This document shows positions 56,601 through 64,000 of a stretch of 64,000 bases of DNA, piece by piece (the stretch's first letter is position 1; each line of letters begins with the position of its first letter). The translations under genes were made by a program, and so were the position numbers. Under the pieces are notes generated by a model. It was not told the origin of the DNA. It did not search any database and saw only the letters and a list, made by a program, of their open reading frames with translations. This stretch comes from Pseudoips prasinana (taxonomy: Eukaryota; Arthropoda; Insecta; Lepidoptera; Nolidae), in contig OX621237.1 of NCBI GenBank assembly GCA_951640165.1, positions 10,664,001 to 10,728,000 of the forward strand, given 5' to 3'.

Positions 56601-57776
56601 CTTTCATAATGGAGCTTTCAGAGTTTAGTTCAATCATTCATTTAGTTGAATTTGGTTCTGTTTTTTAACATAGTAATAATTTGCAGACCCTCCGTGAGTG
56701 TGCGCTGGTGCCGCTGAGCGCGCACGAGCTGGAGGCGCGCGTGGCGGCGGCGCGGGCGGCGCGCGGCGAGCTGCTGCGCGCGCTGCCCGCCGTGCTGCGC
56801 GCGCTGTGCACCGTGCTGCTGGCGCAGCGCGCCCGTCTGCGTGCGCACGCGCAGGCCACGCCCCTCGCCGCACAGGACAATAAGGTGAGCCTCCTTTCCG
56901 TTACAAAACATGTGCGATTGAGGAACCTCTACAGGAACGAATATTACGAAATCCTTGCAAAATTCCAATAATAAAATTTACAACTCAGGAGTGATTTGAA
57001 ACGGAACGCCTAACTCATATATAGTACGACGACGTGAAAGAAAGTCGCAAAGAGAGGGTATAACGTTCTTCCCTTCTACCAATCGAAAAATTACTAGGCG
57101 CATTAAGGAATTTAGTTCCAAAAATAATATAATATTTCGTAATATATTATAATAATATAGTATCTTTAGTGTTTAAATATTTTCATAATCATGATTTTAG
57201 TGTATCTTTTAAGTATACTGCACTTTATTGCACTGATGCCAGTTACTTCGACGTAACCATAGTGTACGGGCACATTTTGGTTTGTCATCTATACATAACT
57301 GCATCACTCAAAAAGTTAAATTCAGTTCCTACCCATCTAAACGTCGTCTAGAAAAAATCGCATTTGTTAAGACAGCCCATTGTACACAAGAAATACTAGT
57401 AGTTACAGACGCCAGCACACCAAGCTACCCCAATCTGTCAAATTTCCTGAATTGAAAGTGGACCTTATGCTTTTGTAATAAAGTTGAAAATCTATAAAAG
57501 AAATTTTGACACATTGGGGTAACTGGATGTGCTGGTGTCTGTACATTATCTTCATTTTTAAAATATATACTGGCTTATTGTCTACAATAATGTTTGTTTT
57601 TTGTAATATATTTATCAGTCTTAACCAACTAACATAAATGTTCTTTCTGTTTACAGCAAGTGGAATGGCTACGTGAACAAGCCAAAGTATTGAACACGTT
57701 CGCCGGTAACATCGCTTACAGAATGCCGGGCGACACTTACAGCCAGCTCGCTCAGATGCAGATACTGATGCATTAG
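44652..57776 (+). CDS. NUP93: Nuclear pore complex protein Nup93 (15 exons, 821 aa)
   Basis: Exons: 44652-44821, 44989-45169, 45718-46020, 46864-47006, 47797-48030, 48573-48714, 49129-49297, 49766-49871, 50117-50202, 51724-51850, 52351-52516, 53156-53236, 54140-54379, 56687-56884, 57657-57776. All junctions are GT-AG and in frame; 2466 bp, 821 aa against 819 for human NUP93. Nup93 (Nic96 in yeast) is a scaffold nucleoporin of the inner ring; its N-terminal coiled coil recruits the Nup62 complex. Seen: an N-terminal helical part ([20 protein letters not shown]), [109 protein letters not shown], and the end [18 protein letters not shown], all in family order. Exons 13 and 14 are strikingly GC-rich. 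Introns carry SINEs, a TIR element (intron 9) and a mariner-type element (intron 13). Confidence 0.96.
45305..45540 (-). mobile_element. tRNA-derived SINE in NUP93 intron 2
   Basis: Minus-strand head TTGGTAGATGCTTGCC, B box GGGTTTGATTCCC, body ending GTACAAGCTCTGCTTAG. A piece of the same family in the other orientation follows at about 45552-45625 (GTACAAGCTTTGCTCGG), making a small inverted pair. Confidence 0.75.
46225..46680 (+). pseudogene. R1-type RT fragment plus LINE 3' tail in NUP93 intron 3
   Basis: 46225-46490 matches 40255-40520 (GAGGTCAACTGTGG, CCTCAAGGATCTGTTTT, TATGCTGATGACA). 46500-46680 is a LINE 3' end with AGATCACACCTTGTGATAAG present twice in tandem, then GTACAATAAAGAG and a (TATC)n tail. 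Confidence 0.6.
47060..47270 (-). repeat. Diverged RTE-tailed SINE-like repeat
   Basis: GATATGCCATAATTGCC...GGTTGGCAAGCGCAG corresponds to GATATGCCATAATCGCC...GGTTGGCGATCGCAG in 2741-2987. It lies in NUP93 intron 4. Confidence 0.55.
47392..47590 (-). mobile_element. tRNA-derived SINE, second family
   Basis: Minus-strand head with TGGCGCAGCGGCTAAG (A box) and GCGGGTTCGAGTCCCGC (B box), then TTTGTATGACCCATAAATAG, CAGAGTCTGGAGG-type and GTACCCCGCGACACAGGG, ending in an A tract (T run at 47390-47397). Partial relatives: about 18718-18860, 51905-52008, 14890-14945 and 1817-1880. Confidence 0.8.
50824..51610. mobile_element. TIR element with nested hairpins in NUP93 intron 9
   Basis: 787 bp with inverted ends TCGACGCCGTAGAGTGAAAA and TA on both sides (50822-50823, 51611-51612). 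Just inside the left end is a hairpin with perfect 12-bp arms (ACCTCGGAAGTG / CACTTCCGAGGT, 50843-50874). At 51416-51454 there is another with perfect 17-bp arms. The middle (about 50921-51150) resembles a LINE 3' tail on the minus strand (AATAAACGATTGATTTGATT). No transposase is present. Confidence 0.7.
53395..53635 (-). mobile_element. tRNA-derived SINE in NUP93 intron 12
   Basis: Minus-strand copy of the first SINE family: head GCAAATGCTTGCTTTTTACG, weak B box, body ending GTACAAGCTCTGCTTAG. More diverged than 28105-28372. Confidence 0.65.
53765..53910 (+). repeat. Dispersed repeat (CTTCAGAGGACACG family), copy 2
   Basis: CATGCTTCGGAGGGCACGTTA, CCGGTTGTTGTCATTAGACA and AATTCTGACACTAATGT-type blocks match 20420-20545. 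It lies in NUP93 intron 12. Confidence 0.5.
54440..54575 (+). repeat. RTE-tailed SINE-like repeat, partial
   Basis: CGGCGACGAATATCA, GAGGGAATATCTACCAGAAG and GCAGCAGTGGACGTCATTTG follow the order of the unit at 2741-2987, here on the plus strand. NUP93 intron 13. Confidence 0.55.
54616..56527 (-). mobile_element. Tc1/mariner-superfamily element with wide D-E spacing, nearly intact
   Basis: 1912 bp in NUP93 intron 13, flanked by TA (54614-54615, 56528-56529). The ends are TAAGCCCCGCAAGTTGATAT and TAAGCCCCGCACGTTGATAT continuing TGCGAT. The transposase frame fills most of the minus strand. Whole length, both TIRs and a complete reading frame broken only by three stops suggest a fairly young insertion. 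Confidence 0.9.
54907..56328 (-). pseudogene. Tc1/mariner-type transposase, 474 codons, three in-frame stops
   Basis: From ATG at 56328 ([20 protein letters not shown]) to TAA at 54907 the frame stays the same throughout, with stop codons at 55906-55908, 55690-55692 and 55672-55674. The N-terminus has a helix-turn-helix part ([20 protein letters not shown]). Catalytic residues: first Asp in [12 protein letters not shown], second in [17 protein letters not shown], Glu in [20 protein letters not shown]. There are about 81 residues between the second Asp and the Glu, far more than the 34-41 of ordinary mariner/Tc1 families, because of an insertion around [15 protein letters not shown]. From memory a Tc1/mariner group called Sailor has DD82E, which would fit; this needs a database check. 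The tail is acidic. The enzyme cuts and pastes the element at TA sites; this copy would be inactive unless the stops are read through. Confidence 0.85.
57406..57542. mobile_element. Short inverted-repeat MITE, copy 2 (TA target site)
   Basis: 137 bp, same family as 2050-2184 but in the other orientation, flanked by TA (57404-57405, 57543-57544). It lies in NUP93 intron 14, about 110 bp upstream of the last exon. Confidence 0.75.
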
Positions 57777-57793
57777 ATAACTGAAAAGCCACT

Positions 57794-57799
57794 AATAAA
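57794..57799 (+). promoter_or_regulatory. Polyadenylation signal of NUP93
   Basis: AATAAA lies 18 bases after the NUP93 stop codon. Such a short 3' UTR is possible; other AT-rich signals further downstream are weaker. Confidence 0.5.
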
Positions 57800-57893
57800 T
57801 TACGTAATATACTATTTTTAATAATACATACTACATTTTCATTATTTTATACCCTTAAAAATAATTTTATCTATGTTCTAAACTTATGAACTA

Positions 57894-58078
57894 CTAGCAG
57901 TTTTACCCGCATTAAATTTTATAAATTATAGCTTATGTGTTAATCCAGGGTTACAGCTATCTCTATATCAAATTTATTCGTTAAGTCGCTCCAGCCGTTT
58001 ATACGTGAAGGAGTAACAAACATACACACTGACACATTCACACACTCACAAACTTTCGTCTTTATAATATTAGTGTGA
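57894..58078 (-). mobile_element. Short non-autonomous Helitron
   Basis: 185 bp. On the minus strand it begins TCACACTAATATTATAAAG (58078 downward), preceded by A, and ends CTAG (57897-57894), followed by T. A second, partial 5' end in the same orientation adjoins it (58079 to about 58196: CCATACCAAATTTTATTAA, CGTTTAGACC, CTTTATAACTCTGTGA). Same family as 31795-31962. Confidence 0.75.
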
Positions 58079-58208
58079 TATAGCTATCTCCATACCAAAT
58101 TTTATTAAAATCGCTCCAGCCGTTTAGACCTAAAGAAGTGACAAACATACACACTCACACAGGCACACACTCACAATCTTTCGCCTTTATAACTCTGTGA
58201 TAATAACT

Positions 58209-58298
58209 CGGTCAATAACACACGCAGGCATGAGCGGCCTTAAGGTAGTCCTTAAACACTGCGCCGCTCATGCCTGCGTGTTATTATTGACTGAATTA
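58209..58298. repeat. Hairpin with about 26-bp arms
   Basis: TCAATAACACACGCAGGCATG... on the left and ...CATGCCTGCGTGTTATTATTGA on the right are reverse complements apart from a 1-3 base gap; the loop is about 27 bases. The rest of 57800-58640 has no gene. Confidence 0.65.
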
Positions 58299-58644
58299 CA
58301 GTTCATAACTTTAGAACCTCGACGTCTTTGAGTTTTAGATTCGATTCCCGCATTAGGGTTCTATTAGAGTCATGTCATTGTAACTATCACAAGTCGGGGT
58401 GTGCTTGGTCCTCGTGAAATGTATGGAACCAAGCCAGTGATGTGCTAGATATCCGGCACATCCAGACACTTGAAACAGACTTCTTCCATAACCTCATTAC
58501 ACTCCTGTTTAATTTAATACTAACATTTATAGTTGTATTTATTTTGTCTGGTGCCAAAAAATAAATAGATACTAAAACTTTATGTTGTTCACATTTTAAT
58601 ATTTGCTTTAGCTCAATTCAATGCATACATTGATATTTTGTGTT

Positions 58645-59766
58645 TTAAACACTGTAATATATTCTCTCTGCAAGCTGTCTCCTCATTTCTATGCCAATAT
58701 ACAAATCATTTACATTGTCATCTGGCATTTCTGTTGCCTCATTAATGACAGGCATTGGTTCTGAATCAATATAGGGTTCGGGATCTGGTAGACCGGCTTT
58801 GATGCAGAGATTGTGTAATACTGCACAAGCGTTTATTATCTTTGCAGCTCTCTGAGGGGTGTAGTGTAGTGGACGCTTATGAAGGCACTGCCATCGACCT
58901 TTGAGTTTTGAAATGCATCTTTCTATACAAGTTCTTGTTCGCCCTTGAAAGTGGTTGTATTGAGAATCTGGTGTCCCTTGAGGCGCATGTAGGATAGGAG
59001 TCATTAGCCATGCCCTTTGGGGGTATTTGTTGTCAGCTAAAAAATATAAAAGTAATTACACCAACTAAATAATAACTATGCCAATTAATTAATAGGTTTA
59101 GTTTTATCACAGACCAATTAGCCAGCTTATTTCTCCATGTCTACTGATATTTTCAATAAAGTGTCTGATGTTCATCTTATTCCAAATATATGCATTACTG
59201 GTTGATCCACCAAATCTGCAGCATACTGCAATAATTCTTGTGTCAGCATCACATATCTGCAAAGGTTCTGATGCAAAATATCATTAGGTACAAATAGGCA
59301 ACAAATTTAATTAAAAATTTTGCAGATCTAGGTGAAACTTCAAGCACCATCTTGAAAAGCATTATATAAGAAAAAAAATTGTGCAAGGTTGACCACGAAA
59401 ATGGCCACTTTCCCTGGCTCATTTACTGTTTTGTTTTTCATTAATATTAAACAAAACTTGACATGGCAATATTGTATGTGGAATTCAATAAATTAGATTT
59501 GAGTTATAATAATTATATTGATTGTTAGTAACAACCTATTTTTAATGTGACACTGATATGGTATATGGAAAAATCATTAATATTCAAAATCTCATTAGTC
59601 TCCTGCCATACATGTAATTAGAAGATAACTTACAATTTGTGCATGTATTGAGTATTGCCCTTTTCTGTCATAGAATGCTTCCTCATCATCCCTTGGACAC
59701 ACAATGTCTACATAAGTACCATCAAGGCAGCCAATAGTTTCAGGAAAATGATATTTCCTATAGAAT
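58645..59766 (-). CDS. Harbinger-type (HARBI1-like) transposase, 5'-incomplete, three exons visible
   Basis: Exons on the minus strand: 59766-59634, 59256-59115, 59036-58645, with good donors and acceptors and matching phases (221 codons). The product reads YRKYHFPETIGCLDGTYVDI, HAQIICDADTRIIAVCC, GGSTSNAYIW, SWLIADNKYPQRAWLMTPIL, RTCIERCISKLKGRWQCL and KIINACAVLHNLCIKAG, the DDE_4 nuclease fold of Harbinger transposases and of HARBI1. The probable catalytic residues D (LDGT), D (IADNKYP) and E (CIERC) are present, and the frame is open to the stop. The first exon(s), which should supply two bases of the split codon and the N-terminal part, were not found upstream; the DIRS-like material begins near 60 kb. 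It could be a gene of a Harbinger transposon or a host copy; I see no convincing TIRs. Confidence 0.75.
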
Positions 59767-60243
59767 CTGAAGCAATTAATGTATGCTTGGGTTAAAAAAT
59801 AATAGAATTCTTGCACATATACAAAGTACACATTGGCAGATGCCACAAAATGCAATAAGTTAATATTATTTAGGTGTTCGAGCCTACGCTTGAACCACAA
59901 TTGAGATCAACGCTTCAATATTCATGATCAACATCTGCTATCTCACTCTCTCATTAAGTGAATCTATGATGTCATCACTATACCTATCCTTGTTTCGCAC
60001 ATGACAGGCAGCGCGCGGCGGCCATTTGCTTCAGTACGCTTTTGATATTCGTGAGGTAAACACGTGTACCTACAAATTGCGAGAAAGTATTTTTACTGCT
60101 TTATCCGTTCGGTGCTATTGAGCCCAACGTCGATACCCTACCGCTCGGCGCCTTCAGGCCCAGCGACGACTGAGATTCAACGCTCTTGGGGCTTGTCTCA
60201 TAAAACTATGTGTTCTTTAGTACGGCGAGTTATATCGCGTCAC
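59767..60243. other. Region between Harbinger-type gene and minisatellite
   Basis: No exon could be supported. An open stretch on the minus strand (59900-59770) continues upstream of the first recognised exon but reads as intron. The DIRS-like element probably begins somewhere in 59990-60120; its start has no clear repeat inside this window. Confidence 0.4.
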
Positions 60244-60709
60244 GTCATCTGGCGAGTCGGCGTCGTCTCAGTTCAGGCAACGTCATCTGGCGAGCCGACG
60301 TCGTCTCAGTTCAGGCGGCGTCATCTGGCGAGCCGACGTCGTCTCAGTTCAGGCGGCGTCATCTGGCGAGCCGACGTTGTCTCAGTTCAGGCGACGTCAT
60401 TTGGCGAGCCGACGTCGTCTCAGTTCAGGCGACGTCATTTGGCGAGCCGACTTCGTCTCAATTCAGGCGACGTCATCTGGCGAGCCGACGCGACCTAGTG
60501 TCATTTTGCGCGACGTCATCGGGCGAGCCGACGTCGTCTCAATTCAGGCGACGTCATTTGGCGAGCTGACTTCGTCTCAATTCAGGCGACGTCATCTGGC
60601 GAGCCGACGCAACCTCGTCTCAGTTTGCGCGACGTCATCGGGCGAGCCGACGTCGTCTCAGTTCGGGTGACATCATGTGGCGAGGCGACGTCTGCTTATT
60701 TCAGGTGGC
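60244..60709 (+). repeat. 38-bp minisatellite, 12 units
   Basis: Consecutive units begin GTCATCTGGCGAGCCGACGT and continue CGTCTCAGTTCAGGCGAC (38 bp). Units 7 and 10 are 43 bp with an altered second half (GCGACCTAGTGTCATTTTGCG type). The first and last units are more diverged. The overlapping reading frames with repeated ASRRRLSSGDVIWRAD-type peptides come from this array. There are no unique spacers, so it is not a CRISPR-like array. Confidence 0.85.
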
Positions 60710-60928
60710 GTCGCTTCGCGCGTAACCAATGTCGCTTTAACTTAGCCGTGTAGTCTCAGACGAGGTGAGCGGTGTCATCTCATGAGGCGACAGTCGCATA
60801 AAATCAATAGATGGAGCATTCGTCTCTTCTAGAATGATTTTGCCTTGTCGTATTGGCTAAAATACGCATTTACTTAGTTATAAGCGCAATGGCGCTAACA
60901 TCGATGGGAAGTCTCGCAATGAAATACT

Positions 60929-62400
60929 GTGAAGCAGTCAATAAAGAAACCTTATAAGCAATTATTGCTTCGATATATGAATATTTCCGAGTTATTGGAG
61001 AGATTGGAAGGTACACAATTACGCGTTGGAAGATCTGTTTGGAAATCTCATTATTCCTCCAGACACAAAACTAAACTGAGATTTCTACTATGGGTATGCT
61101 ACAGTAGATCTTGCGCGCTCATTTAACCCATCAGCAAGGTTTCGAGAGCGATCTTATCGAACTATTCGGGTGTCTATCCTGAATACTCCTTTGGTAGACC
61201 TCTTTATGTGCCGCACAGCATAATGAAAAAGATACATTCCACATCTTATGATGATGAAACATAAAAGAAGCGACTCCTCGGCGGAGTTGTAGCGTCTTAG
61301 TCCGTCTAATATCAGTCCCTCGACGAGTAGGTAAAGTACAGTTAAGATTTCTGTGGAAGTACATTACAATCAAGTAAATCGTCCAACTCGCACAATCATT
61401 TTGAATTCACAATTCAAACGGAATCTCAGTCTGTGCCGATTCAGAGCAGTAGTGAACATTTGCTTGCTTCGGTGTTCAACCAGCAAATGAAATTTTTTAA
61501 TGAAATGCTTTCCATGCAATCTGAGCAGAACAAGGACATTGAAACACTAATTAAAAATTAACAACTAAATGCTGCTCCGACTCCTGACAACCCATGTGTC
61601 GATGAACATAATGACTACTACGACTGAATTCCAGACAATACTCAGTCTGAAAAAGAGACCTGCAATTGAGAAGAGACCAAGTCTCTTCATATGTGGCAGG
61701 TAGTAGGTAATCCATAGAACCCGATCTTCAGAGGCAGATTGCCGATACACAGACTACTAACAGGCCTATCAGAAAAGAAACTAAGCACGACCAACACGGG
61801 TGTCTATTTACCCCATCCACCACAGAGAAAGTACCTAAGATTGCGAAGGCAGATCCATTAGCTGCAAAGCACGGGATAAAATACTAGACACTATGTGAGA
61901 ATGGTTGGGCTGATGTGAAATGTTAGGTATTCGCTAAAACCAAACCATATTTTAGCAGGAATAGCTTACTACTACTGCTACTCTAATGACCTTTGTCAAT
62001 ACGTATGCGGGCGGCGTTCAGAAGTGGTAAAGGAAAACAGGAGGTATACCTATCACCTAATAAGGTCTTCCGAGATATTCTACGGAACACTCCGGCGTCA
62101 GTGAAAACGAAAATCTCTTACAGAGAAGTAAAAGCACTACATGGCACGCACAAGTTATAAGCAATCAAGAAAAAGACATACCAGAGCAGGAAGTCTCAGG
62201 GATCCCAGGAGACAAAGTCTAAAATTTCCCGAAATACACAAAACCGATTTCGTGGTGTGCGACTTACAACGAAAAGAAATCCGTCATACAATAGAGGAGG
62301 GGGGGGGGGGGCTGTGGAAGAGAAAAGCGCAATCAAACACCCTTCTCCTCTTAAACATATCCGAGGAAAAAGGAAGGAGGGAAGGAGGGGGTAGAAAGTA
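60929..62400 (+). pseudogene. Decayed 5' part (gag-like) of a DIRS-like retroelement
   Basis: No long frame remains. Patches such as SVPIQSSSEHLLASVFNQQM and FFNEMLSMQSEQNKDIETLI (about 61420-61560) resemble the gag/5' ORF region of arthropod DIRS-like elements. Many stops and frameshifts separate them. A G homopolymer is at 62299-62310. Assignment rests mainly on the better-preserved part downstream. Confidence 0.45.
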
Positions 62401-62699
62401 ATTCCTTCACTGCAGGTTGTACTGAAAAAATTGTAAACAGGTGACAAAAAACTCCACAAAAACTTCATAAAAATAAAATAATTATAATAATTTAAACGGC
62501 TACAATCATCCCATTCAATCGATTTCCCCCAATTACAAAATTTTCCCGTGCAAAAACTCGAATGCACAAAACAAAACCCTCCCCAGAGATGTCCGCGGGA
62601 ATAATGAAGAAGTTGTAATTCAATCACAAGCTATGCAAAGCAGTACTCATCCGTTAGGATTTCTCTGGTCAATATTTTGAGGAGAAAGGTGGACCCCTC

Positions 62700-64000
62700 C
62701 AGGTTCACCCAATATTCAACGTATAAAAGCTCAATGATTGATTATGTACTCTCCCCAAAGTTTCCTCGAATCACCAATCTTCAGATTCCGTCACATTTAA
62801 AAAAGGGCACTTTATGTTGACGATCGACCGTTCACAAGCATATCTTCACGTGCCGATCGGTCAGAACTATCGTCAGTTTCTTTCACTTTCCTATCAGGAC
62901 AAAATATACGAGATGAATATTTGTTTGCAAAAATCTGGGGAGCCCGTCAGCTTCGTCAGAAGGGTCTGCGGGTCGTAGTGTCGTTTCTGTTCATGCACGG
63001 AATACGGCAATACATCCTGTGATGGCTGATCAATCAAGCGAAGTCATCGGGCCATAGTGTCGACGACCATAGAACATCTGGAACACATGTTAAACTACCA
63101 AAAGACTGTCGAAAACGAAGATTCAGCGATGGCTGAATCAATTAATCAAAAGTTGAATAAAGCTGGCGCGATGCCTGAGTATTACTAGGGAGATTGAACT
63201 TCGCGTCTTACGCAGTTCCTTGGGCCGACTTCATTACCGTCATTTGTATTCAAAAATCATCCCGCGGTTTACTGCAGACACTTCCTAATCGAAAATATCC
63301 CATCTTGGATCCTGTTTTTGAACAATTGGAGTGGTGGCTAGAAAACATTCACAGGGCATCGCATCTATTATCCAAGCCCCTCAATCTTCTTCACTACAAA
63401 TGCAGTGAGATAAGGTTAGGGAACTACTGCAAACAATAGCTATGGGGGAATGGACCCATTCCCAAATGAAGTGTCACAGCTATCTAAAAGTATCGTAGTC
63501 CGAACACGAAGTCCTTTAAGAATAGGGCGCCGAAATTTGTCAGAAGATGCTAATGATTCAGCCGGATAATCGGACATTATGTGAACAAACAAAGCGGCAC
63601 CAAATCAACAAGGTTATTAAATGCGATCACGATGCTAGAATTTTGCGAAGAAATGCAATGTCACTCGATAGCTCGCTATATTACAGAAATATACAATTGA
63701 ATAGCGGACAGGCTCTAGCAGGAGAGAGCACTCCAGAATGGAACTTCAGCGAAAGAGTAAATTGCTCGATATTCAAGAACTACGGAATGTCGGAAATAGA
63801 CCTTTTTGTTGCAAGGGAATCAGAATTAGTTCCGAATGATGTCAGCGAAGATTCTACCGACACTAAGAGCCAGTTTTGCAACATGGAAGTACAGTGTAGG
63901 GTGGATATTCCAACCTTAAGCGCTAATTCCACAAGTACTAAAACACTTACAAACGTCGTTACGTTGCTTCTATACTGAAAGCACCCAACTGGAACAGAGT
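62700..64000 (+). pseudogene. Decayed DIRS-like reverse transcriptase and RNase H region, continues past the window
   Basis: Pieces in changing frames: MLTIDRSQAYLHVPIGQNYR then QFLSLSYQDKIYEM (62814 on; RT domain), ARQLRQKGLRVVVSFLFMHG (catalytic YLDD block lost), LNFASYAVPWADFITVI (63188), YPILDPVFEQLEWWLENIHR (63297), a spot like an RNase H QSDNRT core (63550: MLMIQPDNRTLCEQ), and ESTPEWNFSERVNCSIFKNY then GMSEIDLFVARESELVP (63727-63835). This order (RT, RNase H, then the EWXL...F...G.PEIDLFA block) is typical of DIRS-like retroelements with a tyrosine recombinase; the recombinase would lie to the right. It carries many stops and is certainly inactive. Confidence 0.65.

Noticed and set aside
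60210..60670. Overlapping Ser/Arg-rich ORFs with repeated peptides
   Set aside because: They are produced by the 38-bp minisatellite, which gives long frames in more than one phase because few units contain stops.
60244..60709. CRISPR-like array
   Set aside because: Units are contiguous without unique spacers, and the genome is eukaryotic.

Overview
The window is AT-rich invertebrate nuclear DNA, almost certainly from a moth or butterfly (Lepidoptera). It holds single-copy eukaryotic genes split into many small exons, with GT-AG introns and one GC-AG intron. The introns and spacers are packed with repeats familiar from Lepidoptera: R1-, CR1/Jockey- and RTE-type LINEs, tRNA-derived SINEs, Helitrons ending in CTAG|T, Tc1/mariner relatives, a Harbinger-type gene and a DIRS-like retroelement. 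All product names come from motif recognition by eye; no database search was run.

Layout from left to right. At 56-219 (minus) is the first coding exon of an AGFG1/drongo-type ArfGAP gene that runs off the left edge. At 642-3697 lies a large foldback element with arms of about 0.8 kb and an 8-bp target duplication; it has itself been hit by later insertions. At 5937-13487 (plus) is a composite LINE: the 5' half is R1-clade (gag with zinc knuckles, endonuclease), fused in frame to a CR1/Jockey-type LINE (PHD-finger ORF1, endonuclease and reverse transcriptase). ASNSD1 follows at 13762-22961 (minus, 8 exons, 564 aa predicted). UPF2 lies at 25929-39254 (plus, 10 exons, 1110 aa). Its intron 4 holds a 5'-truncated RTE LINE whose reverse transcriptase has lost most of its catalytic motif, and a Helitron remnant with both termini. 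NUP93 lies at 44652-57776 (plus, 15 exons, 821 aa); its intron 13 holds a nearly intact Tc1/mariner-type element with a very wide D-to-E spacing. A Harbinger-type transposase gene with at least three exons is at 58645-59766 (minus). From about 60 kb to the right edge is a decayed DIRS-like retroelement carrying a 38-bp minisatellite.

The four host genes are housekeeping: Arf regulation/trafficking (AGFG1), an asparagine-synthetase-like protein (ASNSD1), nonsense-mediated mRNA decay (UPF2) and the nuclear pore scaffold (NUP93). They do not form an operon or pathway; their neighbourhood is simply a piece of chromosome. ASNSD1 and UPF2 are divergent, with about 3 kb between their start codons; UPF2 and NUP93 are in tandem.

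The more unusual content is mobile DNA: the foldback element, the in-frame LINE chimera, the wide-spacing mariner-like element broken only by three stop codons, a perfect 77-bp palindrome, and several short inverted-repeat families whose target duplications can be read directly.
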